This document shows positions 17,826 through 25,180 of a DNA stretch of 64,000 bases, piece by piece. Every line of letters starts with the position of its first letter. The first letter of the stretch is position 1. A program made the translations under genes and the position numbers. The DNA comes from Saccharopolyspora galaxeae (lineage in GTDB: Bacteria > Actinomycetota > Actinomycetes > Mycobacteriales > Pseudonocardiaceae): NCBI RefSeq assembly GCF_016526145.1, contig NZ_JADDUE010000009.1:124001-188000 (forward strand), read 5' to 3'. The notes below the pieces were generated by a model. The model was not told the DNA's origin. It worked only from the letters and a program-made list of their open reading frames with translations, and did no database searches.

Positions 17826-18359
17826 TCAGCCCAACAGCTCGATCTCGGACCGTCCGAAGTGGAAGTCGCGGACCGCGGCGAGCAGCTCGTCCACCGAGAG
17901 CTCACCGTTGCCGTTCGCGTCGACCTGGGCGAACGTGCCCGATGCCTGCGACCGGTCCACGCCGACCGCGGTCAGCCAGGAGGCGAACTCCGCTCCGTTG
18001 ATCTGGCCGTCGGCGTTCTTGTCGCACAGGCCCACGATGCCGCGCACCACCGGCCCGAGGACGCCGTCGAAGGCCGTCTCGCCGTCCTCGAACATCATCT
18101 TCTGCGCGACGCGCACGAAGTCGTCCTCGGTCAGCGCGCCGTCGGCGCCGATCCCGGCGTTGTCCGCGAGGTAGCCGAACATGGTGGTGAACGCCGAGCG
18201 CATGGCCTGCCCTTCCGGGCTGGTCGGCGACTTGCCGAACGCCTGGGCGATCTTCTCGCCCTCCTTCTCCAGGTCGGCGCGCTCCAAGCTGCCGCTGCCG
18301 TCGATGTCCCACTTGGCGAAGCGCTTGCGGAGCCGTTCGGTGGCCAGAGCGGTGCTCAT
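17826..18359 (-). CDS. Calerythrin-type four-EF-hand calcium-binding protein
   Basis: A 177-residue cytoplasmic EF-hand protein, the same length as calerythrin of Saccharopolyspora erythraea and very similar in wording (CDKNADGQIN, NGNGELS, RDFHFGR and a terminal ELLG). Three loops look functional: EF1 with Asp18, Asp20, Ser22, Glu26 and Asp29; EF3 in CDKNADGQINGAEF; EF4 in DANGNGELSVDE. The second loop (GIGADGALTEDD) is non-canonical, as in the known protein. Calerythrin is an eukaryote-like Ca2+ buffer or sensor of unknown partner. The ATG follows GAGGAGAG. A degenerate paralogue is encoded at 21016. Confidence 0.92.
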   Translation of the reverse strand: MSTALATERLRKRFAKWDIDGSGSLERADLEKEGEKIAQAFGKSPTSPEGQAMRSAFTTMFGYLADNAGIGADGALTEDDFVRVAQKMMFEDGETAFDGVLGPVVRGIVGLCDKNADGQINGAEFASWLTAVGVDRSQASGTFAQVDANGNGELSVDELLAAVRDFHFGRSEIELLG

Positions 18360-18478
18360 AGCACTCTCCTCTCATTCGGGTACTGTCCACTTGCACCGGA
18401 GCCGCGGCTCCGGCCCTCACGCGGGATTTGGGGGGCAAATTCCGCGAAAGCCTCGTTCGTCCGCTGCGGCGCAGCGGT

Positions 18479-19777
18479 TCACAGCAACGTCACCGCGGCT
18501 CCGGCCGCCTTTCCGCGGGTGTCCAGCAGCACGCAGCCGGAAGCGGCGAGTTGCACCAGGTCGTAGCAGCGGTGGTCCTGCATCAGGATCGCCAGGTCGG
18601 CCGCCCGCAGCGCGGGATTCAGACCGTCCACTTTGGGCACTTCCGTCCCGTCCACGTGCAGCCGGGAGACGTTGGGGTCGTGGAAGGCCACCGACGTGCC
18701 GCGGGCCCGCAACCCGCGCGCGACCGGGTACGCCGGTGACTCGCGGGTGTCGGCCACATCCGGCTTGTAGGCCACGCCGAGCAGCAGCACCCGCGCCTCG
18801 GCCAATCGCTTGCCCTGGCCCGCCAGCAGCGCCGCGGCCCGGTCCACCACGTGCTCCGGCATCTGCTCGTTGACCGCCCGGGCCGAGGAGAGCGTGCTGA
18901 ACGAGAAGCCCTCGTCGCGCGCTTTGCTCTCCAGGTACCTCGGGTCGACCGGGATGCAGTGCCCGCCCACCCCGGGGCCGGGCTGGAACGGCGCGAAGCC
19001 GAACGGTTTGGTGGACGCGCAGTGCAGCACGTCCCACACGTCGATGCCCACCCGGTCGCAGAACAGCGCCACCTCGTTGACCAGCGCGATGTTCACGTAC
19101 CGATAGCTGTTCTCCAGCAGCTTGGCCATCTCCGCCTCGCGGGTGCCGCGGGAGACCACCAGGGAATCGACGAACCGCCCGTAGAACGCCACGCCGTGCT
19201 TGGCGCACAACGGGGTGCACCCGCTGACCACCTTGGGCGTGTTGATCATGCTGAAGCGCGCGTTGCCCGGGTCGATCCGCTCCGGCGAGTACACCAGGTG
19301 GAAGTCGTCCCCGGCGCGCAATCCGCTGCGGTGCTCCAGGATCGGGCGCACCACTTCCTCCGTGGTGCCCGGGTAGCTCGTCGACTCCAGCACCACCAGC
19401 GTCCCCGGCCGCAACCGCCCGGCCACCGTGCGCGCGGCCGCGCGCACCGCGGTCAGATCCGGTTCACCTGATGCGGACAGCCCCGTGGGCACGCACAGCA
19501 CGATCGTGTCGGCGGCGGCGAGCACCGACGGAGCCGTGGTGGCCGTGAAGCCCGCCGCGACCATGTCGGCGACCACGGAATCGGGCACGTCGCCCACGTG
19601 CGAGCGTCCGGCGTTGAGACCGTCCGCCACCTCCGCGGAGACGTCCAGCCCGATGGTGCGCACACCCGCCTCGCAGGCTCGCGCGGCCAGCGGGAGTCCC
19701 ACGTAGCCGAGTCCCACGACCACCAGATCGACCGGCGTCCCAGCGTCACGTCCGTCCGGAGCAGACGGAGGTGTCAT
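18479..19777 (-). CDS. UDP-sugar 6-dehydrogenase (UDP-glucose/GDP-mannose dehydrogenase family)
   Basis: A 432-residue NAD-dependent four-electron dehydrogenase that oxidises C6 of a nucleotide sugar to a carboxylate. The N-terminal GLGYVGLPLA motif, the LVYSPERIDPGN segment, the middle-domain lysine and asparagine in AKLLENSYRYVNIA and the catalytic cysteine in GPGVGGHCIPVDP are all present. The HCIPVDPRYL version resembles UDP-N-acetylmannosamine and UDP-GlcNAc dehydrogenases more than UDP-glucose dehydrogenase. It begins with a 4-base overlap after a small secreted-protein gene; no glycosyltransferase is beside it. Confidence 0.86.
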   Translation of the reverse strand: MTPPSAPDGRDAGTPVDLVVVGLGYVGLPLAARACEAGVRTIGLDVSAEVADGLNAGRSHVGDVPDSVVADMVAAGFTATTAPSVLAAADTIVLCVPTGLSASGEPDLTAVRAAARTVAGRLRPGTLVVLESTSYPGTTEEVVRPILEHRSGLRAGDDFHLVYSPERIDPGNARFSMINTPKVVSGCTPLCAKHGVAFYGRFVDSLVVSRGTREAEMAKLLENSYRYVNIALVNEVALFCDRVGIDVWDVLHCASTKPFGFAPFQPGPGVGGHCIPVDPRYLESKARDEGFSFSTLSSARAVNEQMPEHVVDRAAALLAGQGKRLAEARVLLLGVAYKPDVADTRESPAYPVARGLRARGTSVAFHDPNVSRLHVDGTEVPKVDGLNPALRAADLAILMQDHRCYDLVQLAASGCVLLDTRGKAAGAAVTLL

Positions 19778-20073
19778 GCGGAGAAGCTGCCGCTGCCGGG
19801 CGCGACGTGCGAACCGTGACCGGGTTGCACGGTCAGGCTCGGCGTCAGGCAGAACGGGTCGCCGTAGATCTGCACCGGCTCGTTCGTCTGGTTGGTCAGC
19901 ACGTGCGCGGCCGGCGGCAGCTTGTGGCAGCCCGCCGGGTCGTCGTAGGTGCTCAGCTTCTGGACCTCGGTTTCGAAAACGGTGACTTGGCCGGTGGCTG
20001 CGCCGGCCGCTCCGGCGGGCAGCGCGGTCAGCGCGGCGGCGAGCAGGACCGGGGCGGATCGGGAAAGGCGCAT
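19774..20073 (-). CDS. Small secreted protein of unknown function
   Basis: A 99-residue protein with a clear Sec signal peptide (basic start, hydrophobic VLLAAALTALPAGAAGA, likely cleavage after Ala24-Ala26). The mature part is about 73 residues with two cysteines (near AGCHK and PFCLT) that could form one disulfide, and a Ser/Gly-rich C terminus. The start has GAGGAG five to six bases upstream. The stop overlaps the UDP-sugar dehydrogenase start by four bases, a surprising coupling of an exported protein to a cytoplasmic sugar enzyme. I do not recognise the family. Confidence 0.75.
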   Translation of the reverse strand: MRLSRSAPVLLAAALTALPAGAAGAATGQVTVFETEVQKLSTYDDPAGCHKLPPAAHVLTNQTNEPVQIYGDPFCLTPSLTVQPGHGSHVAPGSGSFSA

Positions 20074-21015
20074 GTGGAACTCCTCGTCTTCGGTTTCTTC
20101 GATCGAAACTGGTCGCGCGGCGTCCGGCGGCGTCAGTCGCGGAGCACCGGGGACGGCGCGCCTGCCCCGGCCGGGGGCGCAGGGACACCGGTGGCCGAGG
20201 TGGATTCGGCGACTCGCGCGGCGGGCCGGTGGCGGCAAGACCGCGCACCGGAGGACGGCGACCCGGCGGGCACCCGGTCGCCGGGCCGGGCCGCCGCCGC
20301 TGCGCGCCCCGCTGTCCGCGGGCACGCCCTCGTCCGCGCCGGGTGCAGCGGCCAAGCGCTGCGGCAGGCGCGGACGAAGCCATCGGACGGTCCGGTGATC
20401 CGCACCGCGCGGCCGTGTGAGTGCACCGGAATGTGCTTTCGCATCGCGATCCGCACGCTGATCTTCCCCCTCGACGCGCAAATTTTCGGCGAATGGCCGA
20501 AGACGTCCGTCGTGCTTTCGGCGTCCGGCGTTGCGCCGACCGTAGCAGCGGGGGAAAGTGCTCAAGAGTGGTTTTCTGGACCGTCTACTTTGGTCATTTG
20601 AGTATTCTGACCAGGCGTTCTCGGAACCGTATTACGCTTTCCGGGTAATGCGTCCGCCGAGCCGGTGCGGAACCGGCAGATGGCAAGATCACTCCATGTG
20701 GTGAATCTTGGTTCCGAGTTCGGGTGAACCCTCCTTCTCCGATCGCGGAGCGGGTACGGTCGCCGAGGGCCGGACCGGGGCTCGGCGGGCTCGGCGGGCG
20801 GCCCCTGCACGCGAAGTCGGAACGGAAATCCCCTTGATTCCCCAGCTTTCCGGCGACCGGAACGCTCGCGGCGTTCGTCGCCGGGCGCAACTTGCTGCGC
20901 GCTCGCCGGAAAGCGGCCGACGTGACCGTCCTGTCCTGGCGAAACGTTCGCAGTCGGGTGCGGCGGGGCCGCCGGTGCCGGTTCGCCCAGCGTTGAAGTG
21001 AGAAAGGCCAGTTCC
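20074..21015. other. Gene-free region with an AT-richer promoter-like stretch
   Basis: About 940 bases with no ORF that looks protein-like on either strand. The stretch 20570-20690 is noticeably AT-richer than its surroundings and contains the dyad TGGTCA/TGACCA (20591-20613, 11-base spacer), so it may hold promoters for the secreted-protein operon to the left or the EF-hand gene to the right. The segment 20700-20990 shows nothing recognisable. Confidence 0.5.
20591..20613. promoter_or_regulatory. Inverted repeat TGGTCA-N11-TGACCA
   Basis: A perfect 6-bp dyad with an 11-base AT-rich spacer in the otherwise gene-free interval. Size and symmetry fit a dimeric regulator site, but no specific regulator can be named. 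Confidence 0.35.
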
Positions 21016-21615
21016 ATGATGAATGCCGTCATCAGCGACCGACTCAAGGCGCGCTTCGACCGGTGGGACGTCGCCGGCAAAGGGGTGTTGCGGCGCTCGG
21101 ACTTCGAGCACGAGGCGGATCGGATCGTGCGCGCATTCGGCCGGGGCAGCACCTCGCCGGCCGCCCGGGATCTGCGCAACGCGTTGTGCTGGATGTTCGA
21201 CGTGGTGGCCGGGGAATCGGGGGCCAGACCGGACGGATCCGTGAACGAGCAACAGTTTCGCAGGGTTTGCGAAGACCTCATCTTCGAGCAGGGCGAAGCC
21301 GCGTTCAACCGGATGCTCACGCCGGTGCTGACGGCGGTCATCGGATTGTGCGCGAAGAAGGACGAAGGCCGGATCGACCGCGCCGAATTCGCGAAGTGGT
21401 TGTCCGCGCACGGAATGAGCGTGGCCGACGGCGGCGTCGCCTTCGACAAGATCGACCACTACGGCCGCGGTGAGCTGTCGCTGAACCAGATGCTGCAAGC
21501 GGTGCGCGACTACCACTACGGCCGGCTGGACATCGAACTCATATCCGGCCGCCCGCGCAGTTTCCCGGCAGGCGGCGCTAGCCGTTCCGGAGTCCATCGA
21601 AAGCGATCTTCGTGA
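21016..21615 (+). CDS. Degenerate calerythrin paralogue with C-terminal extension
   Basis: A 199-residue protein that aligns by eye with calerythrin along its length (FEQGEAAFNRML, RDYHYGRLDIEL), but the calcium ligands have decayed. EF1 reads DVAGKGVLRRSD, missing the Asp at position 3; EF3 reads AKKDEGRIDRAE, with Ala at position 1 and Lys at 3; EF4 reads DHYGRGELSLNQ, lacking the bidentate Glu at position 12. Calerythrin ends at ELLG, whereas this frame continues for about 23 basic, Ser/Arg-rich residues. The ATG follows AGAAAGG by eight bases. Its 3' end overlaps the convergent TetR gene by 38 bases. Confidence 0.8.
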   Translation: MMNAVISDRLKARFDRWDVAGKGVLRRSDFEHEADRIVRAFGRGSTSPAARDLRNALCWMFDVVAGESGARPDGSVNEQQFRRVCEDLIFEQGEAAFNRMLTPVLTAVIGLCAKKDEGRIDRAEFAKWLSAHGMSVADGGVAFDKIDHYGRGELSLNQMLQAVRDYHYGRLDIELISGRPRSFPAGGASRSGVHRKRSS

Positions 21616-22180
21616 CGGCCTCGGCGAGCTCCTCGGCGGACAGGCCGGTGCCCGGCCGGTACCACTCGATGACGGAGTTGACCATGCCGAACAGCAACCG
21701 GGTGGTCAGCGCCGGATCGAGGTCCGGGCGGATCGCGCCCTCCTGCTCGGCGGCCGCGACCAGGTCGCTGAGGAACCCGTCGATCTCGCGGCGCCGCGCC
21801 AGCGCCTGCCGCTCCACCTCGCTGTTGCCGCGCACCCGCAGCAGCACCGTCACGAACGGCTGCTCGTCCACCAGCACCCGCACGCTGCGCCGCAGCACGT
21901 GCCGCAGCCGGTCCAGCGCCGGACCGCGTTGCGCCGCGGGCTCGTCGGCCACCGCGAGCAGCGCGTCCAGCGCCCGGTCGACCGTCAGCCGCAGCAGTTC
22001 TTCCTTGCCGGAGACGTGGTGGTAGATCGCGGACTTGGTGATGCCGAGGCGGTTCGCCAGCAACTCCATGCTGGTGCCGTCGTAGCCGCGCTCGTGGAAC
22101 ACCGCGGCCGCGGTGCGCAGCACCGAGTCCAGGTCGTACCCGGGGCGGCCGCGGTTGCCGTTCGTGCGGGCCGGCATCAC
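21578..22180 (-). CDS. paaR: TetR-family regulator of the phenylacetate genes
   Basis: A 200-residue TetR repressor. The N-terminal helix-turn-helix is clear (ELLANRLGITKSAIYHHVSGKEELL, shown here by its ends TSMELLA and KEELL), and the ligand domain follows. Actinobacterial paa loci are controlled by a TetR repressor (PaaR) that responds to phenylacetyl-CoA. Its gene overlaps paaK by four bases (GTGA), and two palindromes of the expected type lie in front of paaH/paaI and paaA, so it is very probably the local repressor. Confidence 0.85.
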   Translation of the reverse strand: MMPARTNGNRGRPGYDLDSVLRTAAAVFHERGYDGTSMELLANRLGITKSAIYHHVSGKEELLRLTVDRALDALLAVADEPAAQRGPALDRLRHVLRRSVRVLVDEQPFVTVLLRVRGNSEVERQALARRREIDGFLSDLVAAAEQEGAIRPDLDPALTTRLLFGMVNSVIEWYRPGTGLSAEELAEAVTKIAFDGLRNG

Positions 22181-23514
22181 CCCTCCCGGTGATCGAGGAC
22201 GCGCCGGAGCTTGCCGACCGAGCGTTCCAGCGTGTCCGGGGCGACCACGGCGATCTCGGCGCTGATGCCGACCGCGTCCTTGACCGCCTTGGTCAGCAGC
22301 TCCGGAGCCGCGGCCCGCTGCTGCGGGGTGATGTCCTCGTCGGCTTCGACGCGGATCGTCATGTGGTCCATCCGGCCCTTGCGGGTCAAGGTGATCTGGA
22401 AGTGCGGGGACAGGCCGTCCGCGCGCAGCACCAGTTCCTCGATCTGGGTGGGGAAGACGTTCACCCCGCGCAGGATGATCAGATCGTCGCTGCGGCCGGT
22501 GATCTTCTCCATCCGCCGCAGGTTCGGGCGGGCGGTGCCGGGCAGCAGCCTGGTGAGGTCGCGGGTGCGGTACCGGATGACCGGCAGCGCCTCCTTGGTC
22601 AGCGTGGTGAACAGCAGCTCACCGCGCTCGCCCGCGGGCAGCGGATCGCCGAGGACCGGGTCCACCACCTCCGGGTAGAAGTGGTCCTCCCAGATGTGCA
22701 GGCCGTCTTTGGTCTCGGCGCATTCGGCGGCGACGCCGGGCCCCATCACCTCGGACAGGCCGTAGATGTCGACCGCGTCGATGTCCACCGCCTGCTCGAT
22801 CTCGCGGCGCATGTCCTCGGTCCACGGTTCGGCGCCGAAGATGCCGATCTTCAGCGAGGTCTCCCGCGGGTCGATGCCCTGGCGGTGGAATTCGTCGATC
22901 AGCGTGAGCATGTAGGAAGGGGTGACCATGATGATCTCGGGCTGGAAGTCCCGGATGATCTGGACCTGCCGGGCGGTCATGCCACCGGATGCGGGCACGA
23001 CCGCGCAACCGAGCCGTTCCGCGCCGTAGTGCGCGCCGAGCCCGCCGGTGAACAACCCGTACCCGTAGGAAACGTGCACCAGGTGCCCGGGTCGTCCGCC
23101 CGCGGCCCGGATGGAGCGGGCCACCGCATCCGCCCACACGTCCAGGTCGCCGCCGGTGTAGCCGACGACGGTGGGCCGCCCGGTGGTACCGCTGGAGGCG
23201 TGCACCCGGCGCAGCTGCTCGCGCGGCACCGCGCACATGCCGAACGGGTAGTTCTCGCGCAGGTCGGCTTTGCTGGTGGTGGGGAACTTCGCGAGGTCGG
23301 CGAGGCTGCGGCAGTCGTCCGGGTGCACTCCGGCGGCGTCGAATTTGGCGCGGTAGAAGGGAACGTTGCGGTAGGCGTGCTGCAGCGTCCACTTGAGACG
23401 TTCGAGTTGCAGGGCGGCGAGCTCGTCGGCGCCGAGCCGCTCGGCGGGGTCGAGCTCACCGGGATCCGGCGCGGAGCCGAAACGTCCGGACGACACCGTT
23501 GTCGTGCGAGTCAT
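22177..23514 (-). CDS. paaK: Phenylacetate-CoA ligase
   Basis: A 445-residue adenylate-forming enzyme that converts phenylacetate, ATP and CoA to phenylacetyl-CoA, the first step and the inducer-forming step of the pathway. The PaaK marks are present: an HAYRNVPFYRAKFD N-terminal segment, the SSGTTGRPT phosphate loop, YGLSEVMGPGV, YRTRDLTR and the C-terminal GRSDDLIILRGVNVFP. The start at MTRTTTV is preferred because GGGAAGGGA lies upstream; an earlier ATG overlapping the thioesterase stop has its AAGGA directly against the codon. Confidence 0.93.
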   Translation of the reverse strand: MTRTTTVSSGRFGSAPDPGELDPAERLGADELAALQLERLKWTLQHAYRNVPFYRAKFDAAGVHPDDCRSLADLAKFPTTSKADLRENYPFGMCAVPREQLRRVHASSGTTGRPTVVGYTGGDLDVWADAVARSIRAAGGRPGHLVHVSYGYGLFTGGLGAHYGAERLGCAVVPASGGMTARQVQIIRDFQPEIIMVTPSYMLTLIDEFHRQGIDPRETSLKIGIFGAEPWTEDMRREIEQAVDIDAVDIYGLSEVMGPGVAAECAETKDGLHIWEDHFYPEVVDPVLGDPLPAGERGELLFTTLTKEALPVIRYRTRDLTRLLPGTARPNLRRMEKITGRSDDLIILRGVNVFPTQIEELVLRADGLSPHFQITLTRKGRMDHMTIRVEADEDITPQQRAAAPELLTKAVKDAVGISAEIAVVAPDTLERSVGKLRRVLDHREG

Positions 23515-23561
23515 GCCGTGTGTCCCTTCCCGCGAAGTCCCGTCATTGCTGCGGAACGCCG

Positions 23562-23981
23562 TCATTCCTTCAGAGTCCGGCTGTGGCCCCGGAACTCGGC
23601 GATCACCGGATCGCCGGGAGCGGGTCCGCGGCGCACCGTGATGTCGTAGATCCCGCTGCGCCCGAACCGGGTGCGCTCGGCCGCCTCGGCGTGCAGCACG
23701 TCGCCCTCGTAGGCGGCGGCGACGAAGGTGATCTCCGCGCTCGCGGCCACGGTCACCGGCCCGTGGCTGTTGCAGGCGCAGGCGAACGCGGTGTCGGCCA
23801 GCAGGAACACGTAGCCGCCGTGGGCCATGCCGTGCCCGTTGACCATGGCCGGGGTGACGGTCATGCGCACCGCGGCGTGCCCGTCGGCGGCCGTCAGCGC
23901 CTCGATGCCGAGGGTCTTGCTCGCGTTGTCGTCGTCCAGCATCGCGCGGGTCGCGCTAGCCACCTGCTCGGCCGGATCCAC
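23562..23981 (-). CDS. paaI: Hydroxyphenylacetyl-CoA-type hotdog thioesterase
   Basis: A 139-residue hotdog-fold thioesterase. The family signature VNGHGMAHGGYVFLLADTAFA carries the catalytic region (shown by HGMAHGG and LADTAFA), and the ending NSHGPVTVAASAEITF is typical of PaaI. It releases CoA from dead-end ring-hydroxylated or epoxidised intermediates. The GTG start follows AGGAGG by ten bases. It is the first gene of the leftward paaI-paaK-paaR message, which begins at the operator in 24116-24137. Confidence 0.88.
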   Translation of the reverse strand: MDPAEQVASATRAMLDDDNASKTLGIEALTAADGHAAVRMTVTPAMVNGHGMAHGGYVFLLADTAFACACNSHGPVTVAASAEITFVAAAYEGDVLHAEAAERTRFGRSGIYDITVRRGPAPGDPVIAEFRGHSRTLKE

Positions 23982-24115
23982 GTGGCCACCGCCTCCTAGT
24001 GCTCGGCCGAAGTGCTCGGCCCGAGTGCCGTTGTCCGATACCGCTGTCCGGTGCCCCTGTCCGGTACCGCTGCGCAGCACCGCTGTGCAGGGATTTCCGC
24101 GCCGCAGCCTTGCGT

Positions 24116-24137
24116 ACTGACCGAACAGTCGGTTATT
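24116..24137. promoter_or_regulatory. PaaR-type operator between paaI and paaH
   Basis: ACTGACCGAACAGTCGGTTATT contains the perfect ACCGA/TCGGT dyad and matches the actinobacterial PaaR site described for Corynebacterium (ACT-N-ACCG-N2-CG-N2-CGGT-N-AGT) in most fixed positions. It lies in the divergent interval and could control both messages. Confidence 0.75.
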
Positions 24138-24235
24138 AATCTAGAGTGTTGGCCGCGCCGGTCGCGATGTCAACCCGCTGCGGCGGAGGCGTCCGGCGCC
24201 GCGCAGCGTCCGTCCGGGCAACGAAGGGGTTCGCG

Positions 24236-25093
24236 TTGAGCAGCACACCGGAACTGGTCGGGATCCTCGGCGGCGGGCGCATGGGCGCCGGGATAGCCCA
24301 GGTGTTCCTGATGCTCGGCACCGAGGTGCACGTGGCCGAAAACGACGACGCCGCGGCCGGGGCCGCGCGGCAGCGCGTCCGGGACGGGCTGGAAGGCGCC
24401 GTGCGGCGCGGAAAACTCGACGACGATCCGGAAGCGGTGCTGGCGCGGCTGCACGTCGTGACCGGCATCGGCGAGCTGCCCGCCGAGGCCGACCTCGTCG
24501 TGGAGGCGGTTCCGGAGCGACCGGAGCTCAAGCTCGACGTGCTGGCCGCGGCCGAACGCGCCGTTTCCGAGCGGACCGTGCTCGCCAGCAACACCAGCTC
24601 GCTGTCCATCGCGGAACTCGCCACCGCGCTGCGGAATCCGCGGCGGTTCCTCGGGATGCACTTCTTCAACCCGGTGCCTGCTTCCAAGCTCGTGGAAGTC
24701 GTGGTCGCACCGGAAACCGCCGACGACACGGTGCAGGCCGTCAGCGGGTGGGTGCGCGGGCTCGGCCGCACGGACGTGGTGGTGCGGGATTCGCCGGGTT
24801 TCGCCACCAGCAGGCTGGGCGTGGCGCTCGGGCTGGAGGCGATCCGGATGCTGCAGGAGGGCGTGGCCGACGCCGAGTCGATCGACACCGCCGTGGAGCT
24901 CGGCTACCGGCACCCGATGGGCCCGCTGCGCTCGACCGACCTGGTGGGGCTGGACGTGCGGCTGGCGGTCGCCGACTACCTGCACGGCACGCTCGGCGAG
25001 CGGTTCGCGCCGCCGCAGTTGTTGCGGGACAAGGTCGAGCGCGGCGAGCTGGGCCGCAAATCCGGCCGCGGGTTCCACGAGTGGCCGGATTGA
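24236..25093 (+). CDS. paaH: 3-hydroxyacyl-CoA dehydrogenase
   Basis: A 285-residue NAD-dependent dehydrogenase that oxidises 3-hydroxyadipyl-CoA to 3-oxoadipyl-CoA in the lower phenylacetate pathway. It has GILGGGRMGAGIAQ, VVEAVPE, SNTSSLSI and the catalytic histidine in GMHFFNPVP, and ends with the KSGRGFHEW motif. The TTG start follows GAAGGGG by six bases and gives the usual family length; an upstream ATG would run back through the operator. It is divergent from paaI. Confidence 0.87.
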   Translation: MSSTPELVGILGGGRMGAGIAQVFLMLGTEVHVAENDDAAAGAARQRVRDGLEGAVRRGKLDDDPEAVLARLHVVTGIGELPAEADLVVEAVPERPELKLDVLAAAERAVSERTVLASNTSSLSIAELATALRNPRRFLGMHFFNPVPASKLVEVVVAPETADDTVQAVSGWVRGLGRTDVVVRDSPGFATSRLGVALGLEAIRMLQEGVADAESIDTAVELGYRHPMGPLRSTDLVGLDVRLAVADYLHGTLGERFAPPQLLRDKVERGELGRKSGRGFHEWPD

Positions 25094-25180
25094 CGTTCGT
25101 GCGGCGGCGAAAGCGGCTTTAACAACACTTCCATCGGCCGATGAATGCAGTGCCGACCTCGAAGCGTGCGGAGGAAGTTC

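Noticed and set aside
19778-20383. N-terminal extension of the UDP-sugar dehydrogenase frame
   Set aside because: The dehydrogenase fold begins at the ATG at 19777, and the region upstream in that frame is Arg/Pro-rich; the small secreted protein fits it in another frame.
22189-23649. 486-codon plus-strand ORF over paaK
   Set aside because: Shadow of paaK, which has unambiguous motifs.
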